Positions 7,605-16,031 of a stretch of DNA of 37,493 nucleotides are shown piece by piece (position 1 is the first letter of the stretch; the number at the start of each line of letters is the position of its first letter). Both the position numbers and the translations under genes were made by a program. The stretch spans positions 1 to 37,493 of the forward strand of contig CAUCIO010000003.1 in the NCBI GenBank assembly GCA_958442925.1, in the 5' to 3' direction. This DNA is from an uncultured Clostridium sp. Lineage in GTDB: Bacteria; Bacillota; Clostridia; Lachnospirales; Lachnospiraceae. The notes under the pieces were generated by a model. The model was not told the origin of the DNA. It was given only the letters and a program-made list of their open reading frames with translations, and did no database searches.

Positions 7605-10600
7605 CTACAGTTCAGAAGATTCCTCTCTGGATAAGAACAAATCAAACAGACTGAGCTGGCTGGCTTTTGCCACAGTTTCGCCTGATATCTCCTCCTTCTG
7701 AATTTCTGACTCCGGAAGTTCCTCCAAAAAGGCCGACGGCTCTCCTGAGGTTACAAAAATCAGTTCTTCCTTAGCTCTTGTCATGCCCACATAGAAAAGC
7801 CGCCTCTCCTCTTCTATATCCTCTGTTTCCAGAGGAAGAATTCCTCTCCTCATTCCAGGGATAATGACAGCCGGAAACTCCAGGCCCTTGGAGGCATGAA
7901 GAGTCATCAGAGAAACTGCCTCTGCCGTGCAGCGTTTTTTTCCGCATCGTTTTAGATCGCTTTCTTTTCCCCAGAAAAGAACCGACAGAAAGTCTTCCAT
8001 GGTTTTGTGAAACAGAGCCATAGACGTCAGCTTGGAAAGCGGCTCATCCTCTGTCAGAGCCCTGTCTGCCATCCAGGCTTTCAGAAGATCTGCAGGCTTT
8101 TTTCCTGCCAGAGGGCGGTACTTTTCCAGCAGTCTCTCCATCTCTTCCCTGCCCAGACGACGGTTCAAAAATGAAACGGTCCTCTTAAAAGCCGGATCCT
8201 CCATTTCCTTTCCTGTATCTGCCAGCAGAGAGAAAAATCCTTCTGCCTCCCGGACAGTATCTGCCTCCAGAAACTCCCCTCTTCCTGTGACAATATAGGG
8301 AATTCCCTCTGTCCTCAGATATTCCTCCATCTCCTCCGCCTGCCGGTTTGTTCTGCACAGAACAGCAATATCTGAAAAGCTTCTGGGAGCCTTCCCGTTC
8401 GAATTTCCTCTCTCCTGGGCGTCCAGCATATCGATGCCGCCTATCATTCTGTTAATTTCCCTGGCTGTGAAAATTCCCTCGGTTCGCTTTCCCCCTGCCT
8501 TCACTACGCGGATCAGATCCCCTAAACCGGCCTTTGCAGTAAGTTTTCTCTCCCCGCCTGGATTGTGGGAAATCAGGCTGCAGGCAGCCTTTACAATCGG
8601 TTCTGTGGAGCGGTAATTCTCCTGAAGGGCAATGACCTTTGTCTCTGGAATATCCCGCAGGAACTGTGCAAAACACTCTGCATCAGAGCCCCGGAAACCG
8701 TAAATCGCCTGATCCGGATCCCCGATGACAAACAGCTCTCTTCCATCTCTGTTCCACTCCCGGATCAATGCGTACTGGAGAGGACTGATATCCTGAAACT
8801 CGTCTACCAGAAGATAGGAGAAATGGGAGCAGAAACGTCGGACAGCCGGGCGGTCTTCCCTCAGCAGACTCAGGGCACGGATAAGCAGATCGTCAAAATC
8901 CATCCATCCCTGTTCTTCCATGGCGGACATATATCTGGAACATACCCTCTGGAAGGCGCTGTCCTGGATTTCTGCATCCTTCTCCTGTTCCAGGGCCAGT
9001 TCCGTCTTTTTTCTGGAAACCTGCCTCAGAAACTCTGCCGGACGCAGCTTTATATCCTCCTTTTCAAGCATCTCCTCTGCCATGGCGGACAGCTCTGCCG
9101 GATCTGCCAGAACTGTCTCTTCGCCTGACGCTTCCAGCATTTTCCGGCAGATCGAATGAAAGGTTCCTATCTGGAGCAGGCTCTGGCTGCGCCTGTTTGA
9201 CAATTCCCGTTTCAGACGTTCCCTAAGCTCTCCCGCCGCCTGGTTTGTAAAAGTCACCGCCGTAATCTCTGACGGTTTGACTCTCCTTTTTTCAATCAGG
9301 CACTTGATTCTGGCTGTAAGCGTTCCCGTCTTTCCTGTTCCAGGTCCCGCTATAACCGCCAGGCAGGAGGATGGAAGCTCTGCTGCCTCTCTCTGCTTTT
9401 CATTGAGCCTGGCCAGAAAATCCGGCTTCTCTTCTGGCTGAAGCTGCTTTCCGTCTGAGCTTACAGCCGCTTTCTCTGGCGAAAGCTGCCTCTTCTGCTG
9501 CCCGTTTAATTTCTCATTTCGTTTTCCAGTCTCCGCCTTTTTCTCTGCCTCTACAGGCAGAATAAGCAGACCGTTCATGCTCATCTGTCCCTCAGGGTTC
9601 TCAATCTCGTCCGGCGTAAAAAGCCGTACCGCGCCATACTCTCCATCAAAACCAGGGAGCCGTTCCACATTTCCCTCTCTCAGCCGCCTGATTCCCTCGG
9701 CTGTCAGATAGCCGCACTCTCTCTTAATATCTTCAATGGGAATCTCCCGCAGAATGGAAAACTCTGTACCCAGCTTCCGGAGCATGACCTCATACTCTTC
9801 CTTCACCTTCTTTCCAGAGGAAGAACGTCCTGTGGATGCTGCGATAACTTCCAGAAGCGGAACCAGGCTTTCAAAAGGTTTTGCATTCTCGGGGACAAAC
9901 CCCTCCGGTCTGTCAGCCAGCTGGGCAATCCGGTGGGAAACTCCCATAGTCAGACGTTTCTGGCAGACCGGGCAGATTCCCCCCTGAGCTTCAGACTCTG
10001 CGGGACTCAGGCAGATATGGCATTTTCTGTGTCCGTCAAAATGATATTTCCCCTCTTCCGGAAAAAATTCTATGGTTCCGTCAAGGCCTCTCCCGGTTTC
10101 CACCGCCTCCTTTAATCCCTGGTAGGACAGATCACCGCTTAACAGATTCGCCTCCCGTCCCAGCTTGGCCGGAGAATGGGCGTCTGAGTTGGAAATCAGC
10201 TGAAAACGATCCAGCGCAGAAAGCTGCCAGTTCATCGGAGGATCGGAGGACAGTCCAGTCTCTACTGCATGGATGTAGGGAGTCAGCTCTCCAAAGCACT
10301 CCTCCGCCTGATCAAAGCCGGAGAGGGCTCCAAACATGGAAAAATGGGGCGTCCAGATATGGGCTGGAATAAACATGCCCGCCGGACAGGTTTCCAGCAT
10401 AACCTCCAGCAGGTCATGGCAGGACAGTCCCAGAATCGGTCTTCCGTCTGAATGGATATTTCCAATGGCCTCCAGCCTGGCAGACAGTTTCTCCGCCTCC
10501 TCCAGGCCCGGAAGAAGAATCAGGCTGTGAACCTTTCTCACCTTGCCGTCCTGTTTATAAATAGAGCTGATCTCCCCGGAAACCACAAACCGGGTCCTGT

Positions 10601-10838
10601 CCTCCTCTGAACCGGACTCAGGCTTTAAAACACAGTCCTCCCGCAGCCGGTAAAGCCCGTCCTCCGCCGGAACCAGCTTTTCTTTCAGCTCCTCCCTCCA
10701 GGCCGGATGGGTGAAATCTCCCGTTCCCAGCAGCCGGATTCCCTTTCTCCTGGCCTGAAAATCCAGCTGCTCCGGCGTCAAATCGCGGCTGGTAGCCCTG
10801 GAATACCTGGAATGAATGTGTAAATCTGCAATATACAT
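7605..10838 (-). CDS. EndoQ-like PHP nuclease fused to a UvrD/Rep-type helicase
   Basis: A 1077-residue two-part DNA repair protein. Residues 1-430 match endonuclease Q: PHP metal residues in DLHIHSRYS (H7, H9), GTGDFTHP (D41), H104, AHIWTPH (160-165) and SNSDAHSP (D219), followed by a four-Cys zinc module (C273, C276, C289, C292). EndoQ family enzymes nick DNA 5' of deaminated bases. After a charged linker (430-472) comes a superfamily 1 helicase: Walker A AGPGTGKT (497-504), TFTNQAAGEL, LLVDEFQDISPLQ, GDPDQAIYGFRG, LQENYRST, TLHASKGLEF and YVGMTRAKEEL. At about 600 residues the helicase is shorter than UvrD/PcrA, so accessory subdomains are probably reduced. GGGAGG precedes the ATG. The gene lies 52 bases after the FliB-like gene. 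Confidence 0.9.
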   Translation of the reverse strand: MYIADLHIHSRYSRATSRDLTPEQLDFQARRKGIRLLGTGDFTHPAWREELKEKLVPAEDGLYRLREDCVLKPESGSEEDRTRFVVSGEISSIYKQDGKVRKVHSLILLPGLEEAEKLSARLEAIGNIHSDGRPILGLSCHDLLEVMLETCPAGMFIPAHIWTPHFSMFGALSGFDQAEECFGELTPYIHAVETGLSSDPPMNWQLSALDRFQLISNSDAHSPAKLGREANLLSGDLSYQGLKEAVETGRGLDGTIEFFPEEGKYHFDGHRKCHICLSPAESEAQGGICPVCQKRLTMGVSHRIAQLADRPEGFVPENAKPFESLVPLLEVIAASTGRSSSGKKVKEEYEVMLRKLGTEFSILREIPIEDIKRECGYLTAEGIRRLREGNVERLPGFDGEYGAVRLFTPDEIENPEGQMSMNGLLILPVEAEKKAETGKRNEKLNGQQKRQLSPEKAAVSSDGKQLQPEEKPDFLARLNEKQREAAELPSSCLAVIAGPGTGKTGTLTARIKCLIEKRRVKPSEITAVTFTNQAAGELRERLKRELSNRRSQSLLQIGTFHSICRKMLEASGEETVLADPAELSAMAEEMLEKEDIKLRPAEFLRQVSRKKTELALEQEKDAEIQDSAFQRVCSRYMSAMEEQGWMDFDDLLIRALSLLREDRPAVRRFCSHFSYLLVDEFQDISPLQYALIREWNRDGRELFVIGDPDQAIYGFRGSDAECFAQFLRDIPETKVIALQENYRSTEPIVKAACSLISHNPGGERKLTAKAGLGDLIRVVKAGGKRTEGIFTAREINRMIGGIDMLDAQERGNSNGKAPRSFSDIAVLCRTNRQAEEMEEYLRTEGIPYIVTGRGEFLEADTVREAEGFFSLLADTGKEMEDPAFKRTVSFLNRRLGREEMERLLEKYRPLAGKKPADLLKAWMADRALTEDEPLSKLTSMALFHKTMEDFLSVLFWGKESDLKRCGKKRCTAEAVSLMTLHASKGLEFPAVIIPGMRRGILPLETEDIEEERRLFYVGMTRAKEELIFVTSGEPSAFLEELPESEIQKEEISGETVAKASQLSLFDLFLSREESSEL

Positions 10839-10890
10839 AAAATTCCTCCCTGAGCGCTTATCTGTTGTCTTTTTTGTAATTCGCTTCTGC

Positions 10891-12096
10891 TTATACGCCC
10901 CACAGCGCTTTTACTGCTTCAGAAAGTCCTTCTTTCGAAAAGATTTCCTCTTCCCAGAAAGCGTTCTGAAGAAACTCCAGATTCTCCTCCGAATACTCGA
11001 TTTCCTTTGAAAGAAGACGGATATGCTCCATCTGATCCTCCCTGGAAAGGCAGCCATGGATACGGACTGCATTTAGATCCATCAGCTGTACAAGCACCGC
11101 AAATAAGACAGCCAGACGAACCTTGGAACTGATATCTCCGTCAAAGGCACATTTTCCAAAATAGCGGTAAATCATGTACTCCATCAGCCGTTTACAGCAT
11201 TCTGCCCCCTCTTCCTGGCCGGATGCTGCCAAAAACAGAAGTTCGTCGATATAAAAATCAAGTTCATCCAGAATGTTAAGCCAGAAATCCCCCATTGGTT
11301 CCAGCTCTTTTAAAATAGAAAACAGCTGTCTGAAATACGCGCTGTCTTGTTCGTTTGAAAGGTTTTCTTTGTGCTTTCCTGTTTTTTTATATAATTCCAA
11401 CTGTTGATAATATTTTGAAATCTTTCGAATATTCTTTGCTGTCTCCTCCAGATTCCCAGAAATATCCATACAGTCCTGGATTTCTTCTGCCATTTGAAGA
11501 ATCTGAATACTCCTGTCTGCCAGGCCGCTCCGTCCTGCCTCATTCTGGTTTCCGTCTCCTTTTAACAGGCGAAATACGGTCTCTCTGGCAGAAAGGACAG
11601 CCAGCAGGTAGGAGGCCTCCTCTGTCTGGGGATACTCTGTCATCTTCTCCCACTGTCTTTGCTCCTCTTCACTTTTCCACTGAACTACAAGAGCAAATGG
11701 CTCTGACACAAAAAGCCTGACCGCTTCCTCGCAACACAGACCAAGTCCTGTTTCTGTCCAGTCCGTCAATCCTGGAATCTCCTCATACCATTCATAAAAT
11801 CGTGGATGTTCCCGACAGATACCGCAGAGATGCTCTTCTCCCAGGCGAATAAAAATATCGCAGAGATTCTGATCATTTAAAAAAGCACACCGTTCCTTCT
11901 CCCCTTTCAAACGGAAATGGGGTGTTCCATCCCTGGAAATTTCCTCCTTCAGTCGTTTTCCGAAATCGCCCGATACATTTTGATAATACTGGTCCGTCTC
12001 CTCGTCTATATCAATTTCCCATCCGATGCAGCAGTTATCCCTGCATCTGGATGCGATACACTGAAATTTATCATAATACGAAGGCTTTATCAGCAT
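10891..12096 (-). CDS. FliB-like Cys-cluster protein (flagellin lysine-N-methylase family)
   Basis: A 401-residue cytosolic protein. The N terminus has the FliB/YkgJ-type metal-binding cluster CxxxxCxxxCC (C13, C18, C22, C23), followed by more conserved Cys in CAFLN, LCDIF, LCGICREHPRFYEW and LGLCCEEA, which suggests an Fe-S or zinc site. FliB of Salmonella methylates flagellin lysines, and many FliB-family genes in Clostridia are annotated by that similarity. No flagellar gene occurs in this window, so the target here is open. AAAGGAGG lies 8 bases before the ATG. It sits 19 bases after the CDF gene and probably shares its transcript. Confidence 0.8.
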   Translation of the reverse strand: MLIKPSYYDKFQCIASRCRDNCCIGWEIDIDEETDQYYQNVSGDFGKRLKEEISRDGTPHFRLKGEKERCAFLNDQNLCDIFIRLGEEHLCGICREHPRFYEWYEEIPGLTDWTETGLGLCCEEAVRLFVSEPFALVVQWKSEEEQRQWEKMTEYPQTEEASYLLAVLSARETVFRLLKGDGNQNEAGRSGLADRSIQILQMAEEIQDCMDISGNLEETAKNIRKISKYYQQLELYKKTGKHKENLSNEQDSAYFRQLFSILKELEPMGDFWLNILDELDFYIDELLFLAASGQEEGAECCKRLMEYMIYRYFGKCAFDGDISSKVRLAVLFAVLVQLMDLNAVRIHGCLSREDQMEHIRLLSKEIEYSEENLEFLQNAFWEEEIFSKEGLSEAVKALWGV

Positions 12097-12115
12097 AATG
12101 GTCTCCTCCTTTCTT

Positions 12116-13048
12116 TTATAAAAATGCTTTTACCTCTTCCTCATTAAATTCTATTTCCGGAAGAAGCTCAAAATAAAAATCTGTATATTTACGGGCCAGA
12201 GCTGCAATACACCGTGTCTGCAGTATTTTAAATTTCCGGACGGAGAGTTCATCCTTATCCAGTGTAATGTAGGCACTGATCCAAAGCTTTCTCCCTGTCC
12301 TGACAATATTGTAGGAGAGCGCTGCATAATTGCTTTCACTGATGATGGGTTCCACCAGATTTTTAATATCTGAAATCGTTTCCTCCTCTGGCGAAATTAA
12401 AAGCAAATCCCTGATTCCGGAGATGACAGTCTTAATAGGCACAGGGAGCATAATCAGGGAAAGAATCATAGTAAAAATAGAATCCAGATACGGAACCCAC
12501 GGCTGAAAATATGGACTTTTCACCACAGACGGTGCAAAGAACGCCAGCGTCATTCCAAGTGAAATCATACTGTCTATTTTCCATCCCTCCATCTCCGCTT
12601 CCACGATCGGAGAATTCATTTCCCTGTTTTTCTTCTGCAGGTAAAGCGTTACCACCACTCCCAGCACGCATGCAAACAGCTCAAACCAGGCAACTGTGTC
12701 AAATGAAATACTTCTTCCACCATGCATGATAATATTGGCACTGTTCAGAATAAGACCTGCCGTTACTGCTGTCATGGTAGTTCCTTTCACCACAATAAAT
12801 ACTGTCTCTATCTGCATATATCCAAAGGGATATTTTTCATTGCTCGGCTTATATAACAGCGGAATCAGAAACACTGATGGAAGCAGCATGAGAAACTCAA
12901 TTCCATCATATACCGCATCCAGCAGCACTGCCTGGGAACTGGTAAAAACTGCCATCACCAGCTCCAGTACAACAAAAAACAAGTTTGCATACAGAGATAC
13001 GCCCATAGCCTTTTTTTCTCTTTTTGGGTTTTTCTTTCCTATGCGCAT
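12116..13048 (-). CDS. cation diffusion facilitator (CDF) family transporter
   Basis: A 310-residue integral membrane protein with about six hydrophobic segments and a soluble C-terminal domain, the CDF layout; these proteins export divalent metals (Zn, Mn, Fe, Co) against protons. Metal-site Asp residues appear in LLDAVYDGIEF (second segment) and in EGWKIDS (fifth segment). The loop motif KYPFGYMQIE is typical. The start is placed at ATG 13048 (MRIGKK) because AAAGGG lies about 10 bases upstream; an ATG 21 bases further up has no ribosome site. Metal choice cannot be read from sequence. It is divergent from the peroxiredoxin gene. Confidence 0.85.
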   Translation of the reverse strand: MRIGKKNPKREKKAMGVSLYANLFFVVLELVMAVFTSSQAVLLDAVYDGIEFLMLLPSVFLIPLLYKPSNEKYPFGYMQIETVFIVVKGTTMTAVTAGLILNSANIIMHGGRSISFDTVAWFELFACVLGVVVTLYLQKKNREMNSPIVEAEMEGWKIDSMISLGMTLAFFAPSVVKSPYFQPWVPYLDSIFTMILSLIMLPVPIKTVISGIRDLLLISPEEETISDIKNLVEPIISESNYAALSYNIVRTGRKLWISAYITLDKDELSVRKFKILQTRCIAALARKYTDFYFELLPEIEFNEEEVKAFL

Positions 13049-13157
13049 AATAAAAATTCCCTTTCTCATCTTTTTCTGCAGATTTCATTTTACCACGAAG
13101 ACGAAAAGAATTCTATACAGGCCTTCCACGGTGTTTCTGAACTGTGACCGGAAATGA

Positions 13158-13186
13158 TTGTAAGCCTTATCCCTGTATGGTAAGAT
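13158..13186 (+). promoter_or_regulatory. probable promoter of the peroxiredoxin gene
   Basis: TTGTAA (13158-13163), a 17-base spacer and TAAGAT (13181-13186), about 28 bases before the transcript would reach the AAAGGAG ribosome site of the gene at 13221. Both boxes are only four-of-six matches. Confidence 0.4.
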
Positions 13187-13220
13187 AAAAGAAAACTGGA
13201 TTTGACGAAAGGAGAATACA

Positions 13221-13895
13221 ATGGAACATTTAGAAGGAACACGCCTGCCGTTAATCGGCGATACTGCCCCTGCTTTTCAGGCGCTTACCACAAAGGGAAC
13301 GGTTCACTTTCCAGAAGATTACAAGGGAAAATGGGTGCTCTTTTTCTCACATCCCTCTGATTTCACCCCCGTATGCACCACAGAATTTATGACCATCGCT
13401 TCCATGGCAGAGGAATTTAAAGAGCTCAACACAGAGTTGCTGGGACTGTCTGTGGATTCTCTTTACTCTCACATCGCATGGATCCGGCGGATCGAGGAGC
13501 TGTCCTGGAACGGCATAGAACAGGTTCACATTGATTTTCCTGTGATTGCCGATTTGAATATGAAAGTATCCCACCTGTATGGCATGCTGCAGCCCAATGT
13601 TTCCAGTACCCAGGCTGTCCGGGCTGTGTTTATCATCGACCCGCAGTCTGTCATCCGGGCTATTATTTACTACCCCTTAAATCTGGGACGAAACTTCGAT
13701 GAGCTGAAGCGTGTCATCCTGGCTCTCCAGAAGGCAGATGCCGACCACTGCTCCACACCTGCCAACTGGCAGCCGGGAGACGACGTGATTCTCCCCTCCC
13801 CCATTACCTGCGACGAGGCGAAGGAGCGGGCAGAACATCCCGGCGAAAACGAATATTCCCTTGACTGGTTTTTAAACTTCCGTAAAGAAAAGTAA
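13221..13895 (+). CDS. 1-Cys type peroxiredoxin (Prx6/AhpC-TSA family)
   Basis: A 224-residue cytosolic peroxidase that reduces hydrogen peroxide or organic peroxides. The active-site block HPSDFTPVCTTEF has the peroxidatic Cys at 52. The long C-terminal extension with PANWQPGDDVILPSP is the mark of the Prx6-type subfamily. A later Cys occurs in SPITCDEA, as in many bacterial members, so a pure 1-Cys mechanism is not certain. AAAGGAG precedes the ATG. Monocistronic, between a divergent CDF gene and the promoter at 13945. Confidence 0.9.
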   Translation: MEHLEGTRLPLIGDTAPAFQALTTKGTVHFPEDYKGKWVLFFSHPSDFTPVCTTEFMTIASMAEEFKELNTELLGLSVDSLYSHIAWIRRIEELSWNGIEQVHIDFPVIADLNMKVSHLYGMLQPNVSSTQAVRAVFIIDPQSVIRAIIYYPLNLGRNFDELKRVILALQKADADHCSTPANWQPGDDVILPSPITCDEAKERAEHPGENEYSLDWFLNFRKEK

Positions 13896-13944
13896 GACAG
13901 GATTTTGTCAGAAAATCGACTGTTTATCTTCAGATATTCGTAAA

Positions 13945-13996
13945 TTGCCTTTTTCCTCCTGCTCCCTTATAATGGTGACAGAAACACCAGCTGGTG
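13945..13996 (+). promoter_or_regulatory. promoter and palindromic operator candidate of the acylation cassette
   Basis: TTGCCT (13945-13950), a 17-base spacer and a perfect TATAAT (13968-13973). The 12-base perfect palindrome CACCAGCTGGTG (13985-13996) begins 12 bases after the -10 box, at about +5, where a bound repressor would block initiation. AAAGGAGG follows at 14001-14008 and the start codon at 14019. Confidence 0.6.
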
Positions 13997-14018
13997 ATTA
14001 AAAGGAGGATTATTTATT

Positions 14019-14582
14019 ATGATAAAAAAACAGTTGATTGCGTGCTTTATGGCAGCTTCTCTGGCTGCTGCATCCCTGACCGGATGTTCCGGCAGCCCTT
14101 CTTCCAATGAGACATCTGCTCAGGAAACTGTTGCTGATGTCTCTTTAGACGATGTTTTAAAGGATATCAAAGATGCCTACGGAGAAAATTATGTACCTGA
14201 TTCTGCTGTTGACGAACAGATGCTTTCCGATGTTATCGGACTTTCCCCGGATCTCTGTGAAAACTATGTAGCAGAGATGCCTATGATCAGCACCTTTGTA
14301 GAAACTTTCATCGGGGTAAAGGCAAAGGAAGGAAAAGGCGAAGAGGCAGAAAAAGCTCTGAACGCTTACCGCGATCAGCTGGTAAACGATACCATGCAGT
14401 ATCCCATGAATGTGGCTAAAATTCAGGCTTCCCAGGTAGTCCGCCATGGGGACTATGTATTCTTCGTCATGCTTGGCGCGCCTTCTGACGAGGCCATGGA
14501 GGCAGGAGATGAAGAAGCTTTAAAATCTGCTGCTGAAAATAATCAGATTGCTGTCGATATCATCGACGGATACTTTAAATAA
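14019..14582 (+). CDS. DUF4358 lipoprotein
   Basis: A 187-residue predicted lipoprotein with lipobox LTGC (Cys at 23) and a Ser/Thr-rich spacer. The remainder matches my recollection of DUF4358: an N-terminal DVLKDIKDAYG helix, a central MPMISTFVETFIGVKAKEG, and a C-terminal VVRHGDYVFFVMLG strand block. Function unknown. The next gene (MBOAT) starts three bases after its stop, and a DHHW gene follows. This trio recurs in Lachnospiraceae, which suggests the lipoprotein is an outer partner of a surface polymer O-acylation machine (inference). Confidence 0.82.
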   Translation: MIKKQLIACFMAASLAAASLTGCSGSPSSNETSAQETVADVSLDDVLKDIKDAYGENYVPDSAVDEQMLSDVIGLSPDLCENYVAEMPMISTFVETFIGVKAKEGKGEEAEKALNAYRDQLVNDTMQYPMNVAKIQASQVVRHGDYVFFVMLGAPSDEAMEAGDEEALKSAAENNQIAVDIIDGYFK

Positions 14583-14585
14583 GCC

Positions 14586-16010
14586 ATGGTATTCAGCAGT
14601 CTTTTATTTCTGTTTCGTTTTCTTCCCCTGTTTTTGGCGCTGTATTTCGCAGCGCCAAAACGGTTTCGGAACAGTATTTTATTTCTTGGAAGCCTTATTT
14701 TTTATGGCTGGGGGGAACCGGTCTATATCTCCCTCCTGCTTTTCTCTACCCTGGTCGATTTTATCCACGGAAAGCTGGCAGGCAGCTTTCGCGAAAAAGG
14801 AAATATGACGGCAGCCAAATGGGTGGTGGCATCTTCTGCCGCTATCAATTTAGGACTGCTGATTGTTTTTAAGTATACGGACTTCTTTATCCGTTCTTTC
14901 AATGAACTGACTGGCAGCAGCGTTCCTCTCCTGGGTCTGGCCCTGCCCATTGGTATTTCCTTTTATACCTTCCAGACTATGTCCTATACCATTGACGTCT
15001 ACCGGGGGCAGGCGCCCGTTCAGAATAATCTGATCTCCTTTGGCGCCTATGTATCCATGTTCCCTCAGCTGATTGCCGGTCCCATTGTCCGCTATCAGGA
15101 TATTGCCCGGGAATTAAACAGCCGCCGGGAAACCGTGGCACAGTTTGCTTTCGGCATCCGGCTTTTTATCATAGGACTGGGAAAAAAGGTGCTGCTGGCT
15201 AACCAGGCAGGCGCTTTGTGGACGGAAATCACCGCGATTTTCCCTGGAGATCGAAGTATTTTAATGGTGTGGATGGGAATTCTGGCCTTTTCCTTCCAGA
15301 TTTATTTTGACTTTTCCGGATACTCTGACATGGCATCCGGACTGGGCCATATGCTGGGCTTTTATTTCCCGGACAACTTCCGCTATCCCTACATTTCAAA
15401 AAGTATTACAGAATTCTGGAGAAGGTGGCATATTTCCCTGGGAACCTGGTTTAAAGAGTATGTCTACATTCCCCTGGGAGGCAACCGAAAGGGAGGTCTG
15501 CTCCAGATACGGAATATTCTCATTGTATGGCTCCTGACGGGGATCTGGCATGGCGCAGCATTAAATTTTCTGCTGTGGGGTATTTATTTCGGAATTTTGC
15601 TGTTATTAGAAAAAATGGTTCTGAAACGCTGGCTGGAACGGCTTCCCTCCTGGATACAGCATGTCTATGCATACCTGCTTGTCCTGTTGGGATGGGTGCT
15701 GTTTGCCTTTGAAGATATGAATGCCGGATTTGTCTATCTGACTCAGATGGCTGGAGGCGCCGGTCTTCCTCTCTGGAATGACAGAACTTTATTCCTCCTG
15801 TGGGGCAGCCTCATTCTGCTGCTGTCCTGTGTTATCGGCTCTACGCCGCTTCCTGCTGCAGCTGCCAGAAAACTGTGCTCAGACATCCAGGGAAAGCTTA
15901 AAACTGCAGGTCTTATTTTGGAACCTATTTTTTTAGGCCTGGTATGCTTTCTGTCTGTTGCCTACCTGGTAAATGCTACCTACAACCCGTTTTTATATTT
16001 CCGCTTTTAA
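14586..16010 (+). CDS. MBOAT family O-acyltransferase (AlgI/DltB-like)
   Basis: A 474-residue polytopic membrane protein of about 10-12 hydrophobic segments. It carries the MBOAT core: FDFSGYSDMASGLG, ITEFWRRWHISLGTWFKEYVYIPLGG and the catalytic His of LLTGIWHGAALNFLLWG. AlgI-type members move acyl (usually acetyl) groups across the membrane to an acceptor protein or polymer. The start ATG at 14586 is three bases after the DUF4358 stop and has no strong own ribosome site, so it is translationally coupled. The DHHW protein 21 bases downstream is the expected partner that completes transfer. Confidence 0.92.
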   Translation: MVFSSLLFLFRFLPLFLALYFAAPKRFRNSILFLGSLIFYGWGEPVYISLLLFSTLVDFIHGKLAGSFREKGNMTAAKWVVASSAAINLGLLIVFKYTDFFIRSFNELTGSSVPLLGLALPIGISFYTFQTMSYTIDVYRGQAPVQNNLISFGAYVSMFPQLIAGPIVRYQDIARELNSRRETVAQFAFGIRLFIIGLGKKVLLANQAGALWTEITAIFPGDRSILMVWMGILAFSFQIYFDFSGYSDMASGLGHMLGFYFPDNFRYPYISKSITEFWRRWHISLGTWFKEYVYIPLGGNRKGGLLQIRNILIVWLLTGIWHGAALNFLLWGIYFGILLLLEKMVLKRWLERLPSWIQHVYAYLLVLLGWVLFAFEDMNAGFVYLTQMAGGAGLPLWNDRTLFLLWGSLILLLSCVIGSTPLPAAAARKLCSDIQGKLKTAGLILEPIFLGLVCFLSVAYLVNATYNPFLYFRF

Positions 16011-16031
16011 TGCGGCCAGAAGGAACCTGCT

